DNA of 64,000 nt from Pseudomonas asplenii (GTDB lineage Bacteria; Pseudomonadota; Gammaproteobacteria; Pseudomonadales; Pseudomonadaceae): the NCBI RefSeq assembly GCF_900105475.1, contig NZ_LT629777.1, positions 3,410,001-3,474,000 on the forward strand, read 5' to 3'. The notes beneath the pieces were generated by a model. It searched no databases and was not told the DNA's origin. It worked only from the letters and a program-made list of their open reading frames with translations. This document shows positions 27,201 to 35,719 of the stretch, one piece after another. The position numbers and the translations under genes were made by a program. Position 1 is the stretch's first letter; each line of letters starts with the position of its first letter.

Positions 27201-27874
27201 AGCGCCTGATCCGCCGCGGTATCAGTTTGTGCGATCGGGTGGTGGTGTCGACCCAGCCACTGGCCGATGCGTTGTCGTCGATGCACCAGGATATCCGTGT
27301 GGTGCCGAACATGTTGGCGCCACGCATGTGGACCGGCCTGCAGAGTCAGCGCCGGACCACGAAAAAACCTCGGGTGGGTTGGGGCGGCGGTACCAGTCAC
27401 GCTGGCGACCTGGCGGTCATTGCCGATGTCGTGCGTGAGCTGGCCAACGAGGTGGATTGGGTATTCTTCGGCATGTGCCCCGAAGAACTGCGGCCGTATA
27501 TGCACCAGTTCCATGGTGTCATCGACCTCAAGGATTACCCGATGAAGCTGGCGAGCCTGAACCTGGACCTGGCGCTCGCGCCGCTGGAGTTCCACCCCTT
27601 CAATGACTGCAAGAGCAATCTGCGCCTCTTGGAGTACGGGGCCTGTGGCTATCCGGTGATTTGCACCGACACCAAGGCCTACGCCGGCTACCTGCCGTGC
27701 ACGCGGATCAGGACCAACACCACCGAGGAGTGGCTCCAGGCCATCCGCATGCACCTGGCCGATCCCGATGCCAGCTACCGCATGGGTGACGAGTTGCGCG
27801 AAATTGTCCTGCGTGACTACATGCTGCGCGGCGATAACGTCCGTTACTGGGAGCAGGGCTGGCTGGCCGATTGA
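24278..27874 (+). CDS. Giant multi-domain flagellin glycosyltransferase (Fgt1-like)
   Basis: About 1198 aa. Domains: N-terminal GT-A family 2 domain (PLVSVVIPASHPRFF; DxD-like EDD near residue 93); a second GT-A-like unit around 420-560 (WFYLLRAGDRL, YSDEG, FRPDFNLDLM); a third GT2 domain from about 575 (LVSIILVSKDQ) whose usual metal motif reads NPYAV (near 669); and a C-terminal GT4-type domain from about 940 (VGWGGGTSHAGDL, LLEYGACGYPVICTD). Proteins of this type build the flagellin O-glycan in Pseudomonas. The GTG at 24278 is chosen; ATG 24287 is the alternative. It lies between flgL and the sugar-nucleotide genes. Confidence 0.88.
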   Translation: MNPMPLVSVVIPASHPRFFSRALGGLLTQAYGNFEVIVCDDSRGDEIEQAVLTLSERSGKAVRYVRNPQPLGYIGNLQACLAQARGEYIKFLMEDDQLLPDILAQQTQVFIEQPDVNLVLAQRLFWDADDLQLPSRLENTALSPASGLFKGEDLLAICENFPVNFFGGFSSAMFRRSDLLELLPALTQPGHCFVASLDLALYICLFRRGSLAMLNNVLSIERLYPERMNRQQAMKDAAEAEMEWLVQMLKARSGESAPAPGWVRYLPLDKACGLPREWDELPLSRTLGNKQTTQPWRVGIASDSFTQLYTEWLSCRTLPEPQKKLLADTLAGWAWQPKIVPVVIDEQGSSAMLGITLRSLDEQLYAPELTLVLSAACTEASLDGKVFHLPLADDWREQLNGLLPQLEGGDWFYLLRAGDRLREPALLVLAERIVAQPAIRCAYSDEGALRDGESAAPVFRPDFNLDLMRSYPYVGRALAFQRKGFVELGGFDVVQGELAPQDLLWRMVESDGTCVVHHIAEVQLESVSSFSQWLSSPEVRALAARVTEAHLNRLGIAHRIDSGDDSPLTRVEYLHANRPLVSIILVSKDQCAALQRCIDTLLERTAYAEYELLLVDNGSESAEARAWFDGMAQLGGERLRVLSYPQQGNAAAVRNFAAQQARGEYLLLLNPYAVITNGQWLDEMLAQAQRPEVGVVGAKLFSPEGRVLHAGVILGLRGPAGLPFYGEVMQSAGYMYRLQAVHDLSAVGADCMLVRKSLFDSLGGLDEESFAHTLNEVDFCLRVGQSNHLVVWTPFAQLALGAVPGVVLGVEEQVLRQNEEKSFYQRWLPIVARDPAYNPSLTLDSLNGSSFSLEPGLREGWSPFSARHLPKIMALPINASAVGHYRITQPLIELEASGRATGRTYYTLPSIIEVERQSPDVIVQQGRYTALPIEEIAVLMSYSNARRIYELDDYVIDPPRKNGHIRNLPKRDEMERLIRRGISLCDRVVVSTQPLADALSSMHQDIRVVPNMLAPRMWTGLQSQRRTTKKPRVGWGGGTSHAGDLAVIADVVRELANEVDWVFFGMCPEELRPYMHQFHGVIDLKDYPMKLASLNLDLALAPLEFHPFNDCKSNLRLLEYGACGYPVICTDTKAYAGYLPCTRIRTNTTEEWLQAIRMHLADPDASYRMGDELREIVLRDYMLRGDNVRYWEQGWLAD

Positions 27875-28019
27875 TGTGAACGCCGGCTCCCATGCCCACG
27901 CGGAGCTGGCGCGTTTCCTGCAAGTCCCCCTTCATATCGCCATAAATCGTGCATTTGGCGCCAAGGTCGATTGGCCTTGAGCCACTGCTCGCGATTGGAT
28001 CCGGCAGTCTGGGAAGCCC

Positions 28020-28043
28020 CACAGGGCCTGAGTAGGTCCTGTG
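28020..28043 (+). other. Hairpin in the leader of rfbF
   Basis: CACAGGGCCT / AGGTCCTGTG, a 10-bp stem including one G-U pair with a 4-nt loop, 21 bp before the rfbF start. It may influence translation or mark the end of the upstream message; no T-run follows. The 190-bp gap 27875-28064 also holds a TTGGCGCCAA palindrome but no convincing promoter. Confidence 0.4.
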
Positions 28044-28064
28044 CTGAAGAATAAGGGGACGTTG

Positions 28065-28838
28065 ATGAAGGCAGTTATTCTGGCGGGTGGCCTGGGCACG
28101 CGCATCAGCGAGGAATCGCACCTCAAGCCCAAGCCGATGATCGAGATCGGTGGCAAGCCAATTCTCTGGCACATCATGAAGCAGTACTCGGCCCACGGTA
28201 TCCACGATTTCGTGATTTGCCTGGGGTACAAGGGCTACGCCATCAAGGATTTCTTCGCCAACTACTTCCTGCATACCTCCGATGTCACCTTCGACATGAG
28301 CAACAATCGCATGGACGTTCACCAGAACTACAGCGAGCCATGGCGCGTGACCCTGATCGACACCGGCGAGGAAACCATGACCGGTGGCCGCCTGCGCCGC
28401 GCCGGCCGTTACCTGCAAGACGAGGAGGCGTTCTGTTTCACCTACGGTGACGGCGTTTCGGACCTTGATATCAGCGCACTGGTGAACTTCCACCGGGCCG
28501 GCGGCAAACTGGCAACGGTCACTGCCGTGCAACCGCCAGGTCGCTATGGCGCGCTGGAGCGCGACGGCGACCTGGTTCGCGGGTTCATCGAAAAACCCCG
28601 GGGCGATGGCGGCTGGATCAACGGTGGCTTCTTCGTCCTGTCACCCAAGGTCCTGTCGCTGATCAGCGGCGACTCGACCATCTGGGAAGCCGAGCCGCTG
28701 ATGGGCCTGGCCGCCGAGGGGCAACTCAATGCCTTTCAGCATGATGGCTTCTGGCACCCGATGGACACCCTGCGTGACAAGAATCACCTGGAGCAGCTCT
28801 GGCAGAGCGGGGAGGCCCCATGGAAACAATGGGACTGA
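28065..28838 (+). CDS. rfbF: Glucose-1-phosphate cytidylyltransferase
   Basis: A 257-aa nucleotidyltransferase, exactly the length of Salmonella RfbF. The nucleotide loop [18 protein letters not shown] is followed by [30 protein letters not shown] and [19 protein letters not shown], all RfbF-specific. It makes CDP-glucose from CTP and glucose-1-phosphate. The ATG at 28065 is set by the family start and an AAGGGGAC site. It overlaps rfbG by 19 bp. Confidence 0.95.
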   Translation: MKAVILAGGLGTRISEESHLKPKPMIEIGGKPILWHIMKQYSAHGIHDFVICLGYKGYAIKDFFANYFLHTSDVTFDMSNNRMDVHQNYSEPWRVTLIDTGEETMTGGRLRRAGRYLQDEEAFCFTYGDGVSDLDISALVNFHRAGGKLATVTAVQPPGRYGALERDGDLVRGFIEKPRGDGGWINGGFFVLSPKVLSLISGDSTIWEAEPLMGLAAEGQLNAFQHDGFWHPMDTLRDKNHLEQLWQSGEAPWKQWD

Positions 28839-29902
28839 GCCCGACTTTCTGGAATGGCAAGCGGGTCCTGCTGACCGGCCACACCGGGTTCAAGGGCAGT
28901 TGGCTGGCGCTCTGGCTGCAGAGCCTCGGGGCGCAGGTCAGTGGCTTTGCCCTGGCACCGGCGACCGAACCGAACCTGTTCGAGCTGGCGCGGGTCGGCG
29001 AGGGCATGGACGATCGCCGTGGCGACCTGCGCGACCTCGGCGCGCTGCTGGAACTGATTGCCGAAACCGAACCGGAAATCGTCCTGCACCTGGCGGCCCA
29101 GCCGCTGGTACGCGAGGCGTATCGAGATCCGCTGGGCACTTATTCAAGCAATGTCATGGGTACGCTCAACCTGCTTGAGGCGATTCGCCAGGTCGGCGGC
29201 GTGAGTGCCTGTGTGCTGGTGACCACCGACAAGGTCTACGCCAACCAGGAGTGGGCCTGGCCCTATCGCGAGAACGAAGCCCTCGGCGGTCATGATCCCT
29301 ACAGCAGCAGCAAGGCCTGCTGCGAACTGCTGGCACAGTCCTACGTGGCGTCGTTTTTTCCGCCCGAGCGCTACGATGTCCATGGCCTGGCCGTGGCGAC
29401 TGCGCGGGCCGGGAATGTCCTTGGCGGCGGCGACTTTTCGCCGGAGCGCTTGATTCCCGATGTGCTGCGCGCCTGGTCGGCGAACGAGCCGGTGACCTTG
29501 CGTTATCCACAGGCCGTGCGCCCCTGGCAGCATGCACTGGAGCCGCTGGCGGGCTATCTGCAATTGGCCGCGGCGCTCTATGAGCGCGGGCCGGATCTGG
29601 CGGGCGCCTGGAACTTCGGTCCTGGCGAGGACGACATGTGCAGCGTCGGTGACGTGGTCAGCCGACTGGCCGCGCGTTGGCCGCAGGCTCCGGGGCTGCG
29701 GGTCGAGCCCAGCGAATTGCACGAGGCCGGGCTGTTGCGCCTGGACAGCAGTCGTGCCCGGCAACTGCTGGGCTGGCAACCGCGCTGGTCATTGCCGCAA
29801 TGCCTGGAACACACCCTCGACTGGCATCTGGCCTGGCAACGAGGTGCCGACATGCGTGCCATGACTCTGGCCCAACTGGACCTCTATCGGGGGGCGCAGT
29901 GA
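28820..29902 (+). CDS. rfbG: CDP-glucose 4,6-dehydratase
   Basis: A 360-aa extended SDR enzyme: Rossmann loop [16 protein letters not shown], active-site [24 protein letters not shown] and YSSSK (Tyr/Lys pair), and [21 protein letters not shown], all RfbG signatures. It converts CDP-glucose to CDP-4-keto-6-deoxyglucose using bound NAD. Its stop overlaps the next start (GTGA). Confidence 0.95.
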   Translation: METMGLSPTFWNGKRVLLTGHTGFKGSWLALWLQSLGAQVSGFALAPATEPNLFELARVGEGMDDRRGDLRDLGALLELIAETEPEIVLHLAAQPLVREAYRDPLGTYSSNVMGTLNLLEAIRQVGGVSACVLVTTDKVYANQEWAWPYRENEALGGHDPYSSSKACCELLAQSYVASFFPPERYDVHGLAVATARAGNVLGGGDFSPERLIPDVLRAWSANEPVTLRYPQAVRPWQHALEPLAGYLQLAAALYERGPDLAGAWNFGPGEDDMCSVGDVVSRLAARWPQAPGLRVEPSELHEAGLLRLDSSRARQLLGWQPRWSLPQCLEHTLDWHLAWQRGADMRAMTLAQLDLYRGAQ

Positions 29903-30459
29903 GCGAGTTCCTGATCCAGGCCCTGCCCCTCGAGGGGCTGTTCAACGTGCAGCACAAGCATCACGCCGACCAGCGCGGGCAATTCTCCCGGCTGTTCTGC
30001 GAAGGTAGCCTGACGGCCTTTGGCACGCCTTTTCATATCCGCCAGATCAACCATTCCTGCACCCGCGAGCGTGGCAGTGTGCGCGGCCTGCATTATCAGA
30101 ATGCGCAGGCCCCGGAGGCCAAGCTGATCACCTGCCTGCGCGGCGAGGTCTGGGATGTCGCGGTGGACCTGCGGCCGGATTCGCCGACCTTCCTGCACTG
30201 GCATGCCGAGCACCTGCGTGCCGGCGATGGCCGCAGCCTGCTGTTGCCGGCCGGTTTCGCCCATGGCTTTCAGGCCCTGAGTGACGACGCCGAGCTGCTG
30301 TATCTGCACAGTGCCGACTACACGCCGCAGAGCGAAGGCGGGTTGTCGGTGCTCGATCCGCGTCTGGCAATCACCTGGCCCGAGGCTGTCAAAAATCTGT
30401 CGGCCAGGGATGCCAGCCATCCGCTGATCGACGTGTCTTTCCCTGGAGTGCGTTTATGA
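29899..30459 (+). CDS. dTDP-4-dehydrorhamnose 3,5-epimerase-like cupin (acts on CDP-4-keto sugar)
   Basis: A 186-aa RmlC/RfbC-family cupin beginning with GTG at 29899, overlapping the rfbG stop. Catalytic-type motifs are RGSVRGLHYQ (His), WDVAVDLRPDSPTF (Asp) and LLLPAGFAHGFQALSDDAELLYLHSADY. Because CDP-glucose enzymes precede it and no rmlA/rmlB are present, its substrate is more likely CDP-4-keto-6-deoxyglucose than the dTDP form. It would epimerise C3 and/or C5 before C-methylation. Which carbon is inverted cannot be read from the sequence. Confidence 0.85.
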   Translation: MSEFLIQALPLEGLFNVQHKHHADQRGQFSRLFCEGSLTAFGTPFHIRQINHSCTRERGSVRGLHYQNAQAPEAKLITCLRGEVWDVAVDLRPDSPTFLHWHAEHLRAGDGRSLLLPAGFAHGFQALSDDAELLYLHSADYTPQSEGGLSVLDPRLAITWPEAVKNLSARDASHPLIDVSFPGVRL

Positions 30460-31682
30460 ATTGCCGAGGTTGCGGCACCCCTCTGGTCCTGCCGTTGATC
30501 GATCTCGGCACATCGCCGCCGTCCAACGCCTACCTGCGTGCCGACCAATTGGAGCAGGCCGAGGCCTGGGTGCCGTTGAAGGTCGCGGTGTGCCAGACTT
30601 GCTGGCTGGTGCAGACCGAGGACTACACCCGCGCCGATACGCTGTTCGACGCCGACTACGCCTATTTCAGTTCGTTCTCCAGCACCTGGCTGGCCCACGC
30701 CGAGCATTATGTGGCGCAGATGATCGAGCGCTTCGGTCTGGACAGCAGCAGCCGGGTGGTGGAAGTGGCGGCCAACGATGGCTACCTGCTGCAGTACGTG
30801 GCTGGCCGTGGCATTCCCTGCCTGGGTGTCGAGCCGACCCGCAGCACCGCCCAGGCGGCACGGGGCAAGGGCCTGGAGATCCGCGAGCTGTTTTTCGGCC
30901 GGGATACCGCCTTGCAGTTGCGTGAGGAGGGCTGGGCCGCCGACCTGATGGCGGCCAACAATGTGCTGGCCCATGTGCCGGACATCAACGATTTCCTCCG
31001 AGGCTTCGCTACCCTGCTCAAGCCGACGGGCGTGGCGACCTTCGAATTTCCGCACCTGCTGGCGCTGATGGCCGGGCACCAGTTCGATACGCTCTACCAC
31101 GAACATTACTCCTACCTGTCGCTGACGGCCGTGCAGACGCTCTGCGAGCGCAACGGTCTGGAGGTCTTCGACGTCGGTGGCCTGCCAACCCACGGTGGCT
31201 CGCTGCGGGTGTTCGTGCAGCGTGCCGACGGTGAGCGGCGCGACGTGCTGCCGGTGGTACGCCAGGTGCTGGACGCCGAGTTGGCCGCCGGGGTCAAGAC
31301 TGCAGCGTTCTACGCCACCCTGGCACCGGCTGCCGAGCGCATCAAGCACGACTTGCTGCGCTTTCTGCTCCAGGCCAAGGCCGAAGGCAAGCGCGTGGTG
31401 GGGTATGGCGCAGCGGCCAAGGGCAACACCTTGCTCAACTATGCCGGAGTACGTCCGGACCTGTTGGCCTGGGTCGCCGATGCCAACCCGCACAAACAGG
31501 GCAAGTTTCTGCCCGGCAGCCGGATCCCGGTGGTCTCGCCCGAGCGTATCGCTGTCGAGCAACCGGACTATGTGCTGGTGCTGCCATGGAACCTGTTGCA
31601 GGAAGTCAGCCAGCAGCAGGCGCAGGTCCGTGAGTGGGGCGGCCGTTTTGTCGTCGCCGTGCCCGAGTTGACCGTCCTGTGA
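30456..31682 (+). CDS. Sugar C-methyltransferase (TylC3/NovU-like, SAM-dependent)
   Basis: A 408-aa three-part enzyme. An N-terminal zinc-binding domain has Cys3, Cys6, Cys46 and Cys49 (CRGC and CQTC). The SAM-binding fold carries EVAANDGYLL at about 103-112. A C-terminal Rossmann-like domain has GYGAAAKGNTLLNY and WVADANPHKQG. The active-site signature YHEHYSYLSL (His215, His217) is that of deoxysugar C3-methyltransferases, which work on 4-keto sugar nucleotides. ATGA overlap with the upstream gene. Expected reaction: C3-methylation of the CDP-4-keto-6-deoxyhexose. Confidence 0.88.
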   Translation: MNCRGCGTPLVLPLIDLGTSPPSNAYLRADQLEQAEAWVPLKVAVCQTCWLVQTEDYTRADTLFDADYAYFSSFSSTWLAHAEHYVAQMIERFGLDSSSRVVEVAANDGYLLQYVAGRGIPCLGVEPTRSTAQAARGKGLEIRELFFGRDTALQLREEGWAADLMAANNVLAHVPDINDFLRGFATLLKPTGVATFEFPHLLALMAGHQFDTLYHEHYSYLSLTAVQTLCERNGLEVFDVGGLPTHGGSLRVFVQRADGERRDVLPVVRQVLDAELAAGVKTAAFYATLAPAAERIKHDLLRFLLQAKAEGKRVVGYGAAAKGNTLLNYAGVRPDLLAWVADANPHKQGKFLPGSRIPVVSPERIAVEQPDYVLVLPWNLLQEVSQQQAQVREWGGRFVVAVPELTVL

Positions 31683-32545
31683 GTGGCCTGAAGGTATTGG
31701 TCACGGGGGCGACCGGCTTTGTCGGGCGTCACCTGGTCGCGGCGCTGCTGGCCCGTGGGCATTCGGTGCGGGCGGTGGCCCGCGATGCCCGCAAGGCGCA
31801 AGCTTTGCCCTGGATCGACCAGGTGGAGTTCGTCGCCGCCGATGTGCATGCCGAGGACCTCGATGTCGGCGCCCTGAGTGCGGGTATCGATGTGCTGGCG
31901 CATCTGGCCTGGCCTGGGCTGCCGAATTACCAGGCACTGTTCCACTTCGAACACAACCTGTTCGCCGATTACCGTTTCATCAAACAGATGGTCGAGGCCG
32001 GGGTGTCCCAGGTACTGGTCACGGGCACCTGTTTCGAATATGGCATGCAGAGTGGTCCGCTAGGCGAGACGGCGCCACCGCAACCGGGCAATCCCTACGG
32101 GCTGGCAAAGAATACCCTGCGGTTGTTCCTGGAGACGCTGCGTCAGCAACTGCCATTCAACCTGCAATGGGCCCGGCTGTTCTACCTGTATGGTGAGGGG
32201 CAGAACCCCAACAGCCTGCTGGCCAGCCTGGATCGGGCCATTGATGCCGGTGCCGAGCGCTTCGACATGTCGGCGGGCGAGCAACTGCGCGATTACCTGC
32301 CGATCGAAGTCGCGGCCGGGTATCTGGCGCGGCTGCTGGAACAGCGGGATTTTTCCGGGGTGGTCAATTGTGCCAGCGGCCGGCCTATAGCGGTCAGGAC
32401 ACTGGTCGAACAGCGCCTGCGCGAGCGTGGTGCGTCGATTGCCCTGAACCTGGGGCACTATGGTTATCCCAGTCACGAGCCCATGGCGTTCTGGGGCGTG
32501 GCGGATCGGCTGCAGCAGTTGCTGGGAGTCGAACATGGCGTATGA
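31679..32545 (+). CDS. NAD(P)-dependent epimerase/dehydratase, probable sugar 4-ketoreductase
   Basis: A 288-aa extended SDR. The GTG at 31679 overlaps the methyltransferase stop. Motifs are LKVLVTGATGFVGRHLVAALL (NAD(P) loop), VLVTGTCFEYGMQ, NPYGLAKNTLRLF (catalytic YxxxK) and SAGEQLRDYLPIEVAAGYL. As last gene of the CDP-sugar set it is best placed to reduce the C4 ketone of the methylated intermediate and yield the final CDP-sugar. A 4-epimerase role is possible but less natural in this order. Confidence 0.82.
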   Translation: MSGLKVLVTGATGFVGRHLVAALLARGHSVRAVARDARKAQALPWIDQVEFVAADVHAEDLDVGALSAGIDVLAHLAWPGLPNYQALFHFEHNLFADYRFIKQMVEAGVSQVLVTGTCFEYGMQSGPLGETAPPQPGNPYGLAKNTLRLFLETLRQQLPFNLQWARLFYLYGEGQNPNSLLASLDRAIDAGAERFDMSAGEQLRDYLPIEVAAGYLARLLEQRDFSGVVNCASGRPIAVRTLVEQRLRERGASIALNLGHYGYPSHEPMAFWGVADRLQQLLGVEHGV

Positions 32546-32642
32546 GTGTGATCGGGCAGGTGGTCTGCCGGTGTGCCGGATAGTGCGATGCAGCGACATC
32601 ATCCTGAGTTCATCGATCGAATTGGCAGTTTGGGGATAGGTT

Positions 32643-35585
32643 ATGCAAGACAAGTACGTTTCTGAACAAGCACGGTTCCTGAGGGATGCAGAGTCTCTGG
32701 GCGATCTGTTGACTGTGGTGATCGTTACCCACAATCGGCCGGCTTTCCTGCGCCGCGCGGTGGTCTACTACAGTGCCTTGCCTTGCAAGCTGCTGATACT
32801 CGATTCGTCGGCCGAGCCCTGTGCCGGTATCGCCGAGGGACGTGAGCGGGTCGAGTACCTGCACGTGCCGCAGTACGACTACTGGAAGATGCAGGACAAG
32901 TTTACCCACGGCGTGATGAGCGTGAAAACGCCGTATATGACGTTTGCTCCTGACGACGACTTCCTCGTCCATGATGCACTTGACCAGTCGGTGGCCTTCC
33001 TTGAAGACCACCCCGACTATGGCATGTGTCACGGCTATTGCCTGATGTACCTGACGCTGGCCAACAATGTTCTTTACTACCGTCGCGACAAGAAAGTCTG
33101 CGAAGACTATTCCAGCGAGAGTGCTCAGGATCGCGTGCTCAGCTATATGGGCCAATACGTGCCGCCGTTCTATGCGGTGCACCGTACCCAACTGATGCAG
33201 GACTGGTACTCGGCGATGCCGCGGGGTACCAGCTTCCAGTGGCAGGAAGTCGGCCATGTCTACTACATGCTGGCGCGGGCCAAGGCGCGTATTCTGCCGA
33301 TTCCCTATGTGGTTCGGGAGATCAACTACGGGGATTCGGAGCATGGCACCGAGATCTACCACGCCGTGTCCTATACCGATGCCAAGTCGACCGCCGAGCG
33401 CGAGGCGTTCGCCGGCTTCCTTGCAACACTGCCCACTGGCATCGAGGGCCTGGACCAGGCGCAGACCAAGGCCTTCGCCCTGACAAGTTTCGAAGCGATG
33501 GTCGACAGCTTGCGCAGCGGTCGGGCATTGACCGCCGAGATGATTTTCGACTCGACCTGGAACAGTATCGAGGAGTCGCCACAGCGACGTTTCGGGCCAA
33601 AGCAGTACGTGGAAATGCCGTTCTACAATCAGGCTTTCTTCGATAAGTTGACCGAGTTCGAGTTTCTGTTGCATGCCATGCCTGCCGGCCGCCTGCAGTT
33701 GCAGCGACTGGAAGCGGTCTGGGCCCGCCAGGAGGCGCTGATGCGCCCACACAACAACGACACCGCGGAAAGCGTGCTCGACCGGTTGTGGCAGGCTCAC
33801 GATTGCAACGTGTTCAATCGTCGGGTGCTCAAGGCCCTGGCGCGGCAACTCGAAACCGTCGGCGAAGAGGTCGAGGCGCAGCGTATTGCCGCCTGGAGTG
33901 AGCGTCTGGATGCGGTGTCGACCGAAGACAACCGTTCGACTTTCGATGCCATGCTGTCGGGGCGCCTGCTGCATTGGCTGGAGGCGCGTGAGCCGGATGC
34001 CGGCGAGCGCCAGGCGATTGCCGATTACCAGGCCGCGCAAGGCAACGGTCCGCTGTTCGGCCTGATGTTGCTGGACCTGGCGGACGATGTCGAGAAGTTG
34101 CAGGTAACCCTCGATAGTCTGTTGGAGGGCCACAGCAAGGCCTTCCGCATCGTGGTCTTCACCACTGGTGAACCGCAGGCGGCGACGACTGTTCAGAACA
34201 CCCTGCACTTTGTTCGGGTGACCGAGGGCAACTACGTCGACAAGCTCAACCAGTTCGCCCGTCAGTCGTCCTGCGACTGGTTGCTGCTGGCACAGGTCGG
34301 TGACGAGTTTACCGCCAGCGGCCTGTTGAAGGCCGGTCTGGAGCTGCGCCATGCCGAAGGTTGCCGGGCGGTGTGCATCGATGAAATCCAGCGCGACGAA
34401 AATGGCGCATTGAGCGATGTTTTCCGCCCGGCTTTCAACCCCGATCTGCTGCTGAGCGTGCCGGTTCTGATGGCGCGGCACTGGTTGATCCGACGTGAAG
34501 TGCTGGTTGATGCCGGTGGCTACAGCGCCGACTACAGCAATGCCCTGGAGTTCGACCTGCTGCTGCGATTGATCGAGCAGGATGGCCTGGCCGGGCTGGC
34601 ACACCTGGATGAGCCACTGCTGATCTGTGCGAAGTCGGAACTGGCGGAGAACGCTCACGAGCGCTCGACCCTGTTGCGTCACCTTGGCGTGCGCGGCTAC
34701 AAGGCCCAGGTCAGTTCGCAGGAGCCGGGGACCTATATGATCGACTACCGCCACACCGAACGTCCGCTGGTTTCGATCATCCTGCACGGCGCGGCGGATT
34801 TTGACGAACTGGAGCGCTGCCTGAGTGCATTGCTGCAGCGTACGCGCTACCTGAAATACGAAGTGCTGGTGGCCGATCACCCGAGCCGTACCGAGGCCCT
34901 GTCGAACTGGTTGCAGAGTCAGCCGCAGGCGAGCAAGGTCAGCGTGTTGCAATCGGACTGGCCGAGCACCGCCGCGTTCTGCAATGCTGCGGCGCGTCAG
35001 GCTAGCGGCGAATACCTGGTGTTGCTGGCGGCTGACAGCGAAGTGGTCAACCCCAACTGGATCGAATCCCTGCTCAATCAGGCATTGCGCCCGGAAGTCG
35101 GAGTGGTCGGTGCCAAGTTCTACAGCCGCGACGGCAAGATCTCCCAGGCCGGTCTGATTCTCGGTCTGAATGAAGGTATCGATTCACCGTTCGTGGGCGA
35201 GAAGAAGGATGCCAAGGGCTATATGCAACGTCTGGCGGTCGAGCAGAACTACTCGGCTGTCTCGGCGGTGTGCCTGATGGTGCGCAGGGCACTCTTCGAT
35301 GCGCTCGGTGGCTTGGACGAAGGCGATTTCGCCGAGGCCTTCAGCGAAGTCGACCTGTGCCTGAGTATCGGCCAGGCCGGGTACCTGGTGTCGTGGACGC
35401 CGCAAGTGCAGGTCCTGCATCCGGGCGTACTGCCCGAGGTGCCGGGCGCACTGGCGGCCTTGCGCGAGAAATGGTCGGCGAACTTCCAGGCCGACCCGGC
35501 GTACAACTCGAACCTGGCATTACGTGGCAAAGGCTTCGCCCTGGGCGCAGCCTGTCACGTGGATTGGGCGCAGTTGCTGGTGTAG
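32643..35585 (+). CDS. Second large multi-domain flagellin glycosyltransferase (Fgt2-like)
   Basis: 980 aa. An N-terminal GT2-type domain (LLTVVIVTHNRPAFLRRAV, DxD as PDDDF near residue 103) is followed by about 200 helical residues, then a middle GT-like unit (SCDWLLLAQVGDEF, FRPAFNPDLLLSVPVL) and a C-terminal GT2 domain from about 700 (LVSIILHGAADF, metal-site region LLAADSEV, ALRPEVGVVGAKFYSRDGKISQAGLILGL). The C-terminal half is paralogous to residues 420-850 of the 1198-aa enzyme upstream (both share RPEVGVVGAK). It probably adds a further sugar to the flagellin glycan. Confidence 0.87.
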   Translation: MQDKYVSEQARFLRDAESLGDLLTVVIVTHNRPAFLRRAVVYYSALPCKLLILDSSAEPCAGIAEGRERVEYLHVPQYDYWKMQDKFTHGVMSVKTPYMTFAPDDDFLVHDALDQSVAFLEDHPDYGMCHGYCLMYLTLANNVLYYRRDKKVCEDYSSESAQDRVLSYMGQYVPPFYAVHRTQLMQDWYSAMPRGTSFQWQEVGHVYYMLARAKARILPIPYVVREINYGDSEHGTEIYHAVSYTDAKSTAEREAFAGFLATLPTGIEGLDQAQTKAFALTSFEAMVDSLRSGRALTAEMIFDSTWNSIEESPQRRFGPKQYVEMPFYNQAFFDKLTEFEFLLHAMPAGRLQLQRLEAVWARQEALMRPHNNDTAESVLDRLWQAHDCNVFNRRVLKALARQLETVGEEVEAQRIAAWSERLDAVSTEDNRSTFDAMLSGRLLHWLEAREPDAGERQAIADYQAAQGNGPLFGLMLLDLADDVEKLQVTLDSLLEGHSKAFRIVVFTTGEPQAATTVQNTLHFVRVTEGNYVDKLNQFARQSSCDWLLLAQVGDEFTASGLLKAGLELRHAEGCRAVCIDEIQRDENGALSDVFRPAFNPDLLLSVPVLMARHWLIRREVLVDAGGYSADYSNALEFDLLLRLIEQDGLAGLAHLDEPLLICAKSELAENAHERSTLLRHLGVRGYKAQVSSQEPGTYMIDYRHTERPLVSIILHGAADFDELERCLSALLQRTRYLKYEVLVADHPSRTEALSNWLQSQPQASKVSVLQSDWPSTAAFCNAAARQASGEYLVLLAADSEVVNPNWIESLLNQALRPEVGVVGAKFYSRDGKISQAGLILGLNEGIDSPFVGEKKDAKGYMQRLAVEQNYSAVSAVCLMVRRALFDALGGLDEGDFAEAFSEVDLCLSIGQAGYLVSWTPQVQVLHPGVLPEVPGALAALREKWSANFQADPAYNSNLALRGKGFALGAACHVDWAQLLV

Positions 35586-35614
35586 ATCGGCTTTCAGAGA
35601 AAGGACCTCAGGGT

Positions 35615-35719
35615 ATGTGCAAAGGCAAATCGATGCTCATCGCCGCAGCCGGCGAATCTTTCGCTGGCAATCTTCCTGATCGCCTGTTCGAGCCATTTCG
35701 GCCAGAGGTGCAATCATGA
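35615..35719 (+). CDS. Possible 34-aa ORF coupled to pseC
   Basis: ATG at 35615 with an AAGGACC upstream site opens a 34-codon frame (MCKGKSMLIAAAGESFAGN...) whose TGA overlaps the pseC ATG (ATGA). The geometry suits translational coupling or a leader peptide. No family resemblance; the ORF may be chance. Confidence 0.3.
   Translation: MCKGKSMLIAAAGESFAGNLPDRLFEPFRPEVQS

Noticed and set aside
32610..34952. A 780-codon minus-strand frame under the second large glycosyltransferase
   Set aside because: The plus strand has clear GT2 motifs; the reverse product is Gln/His/Arg-rich and without family features.
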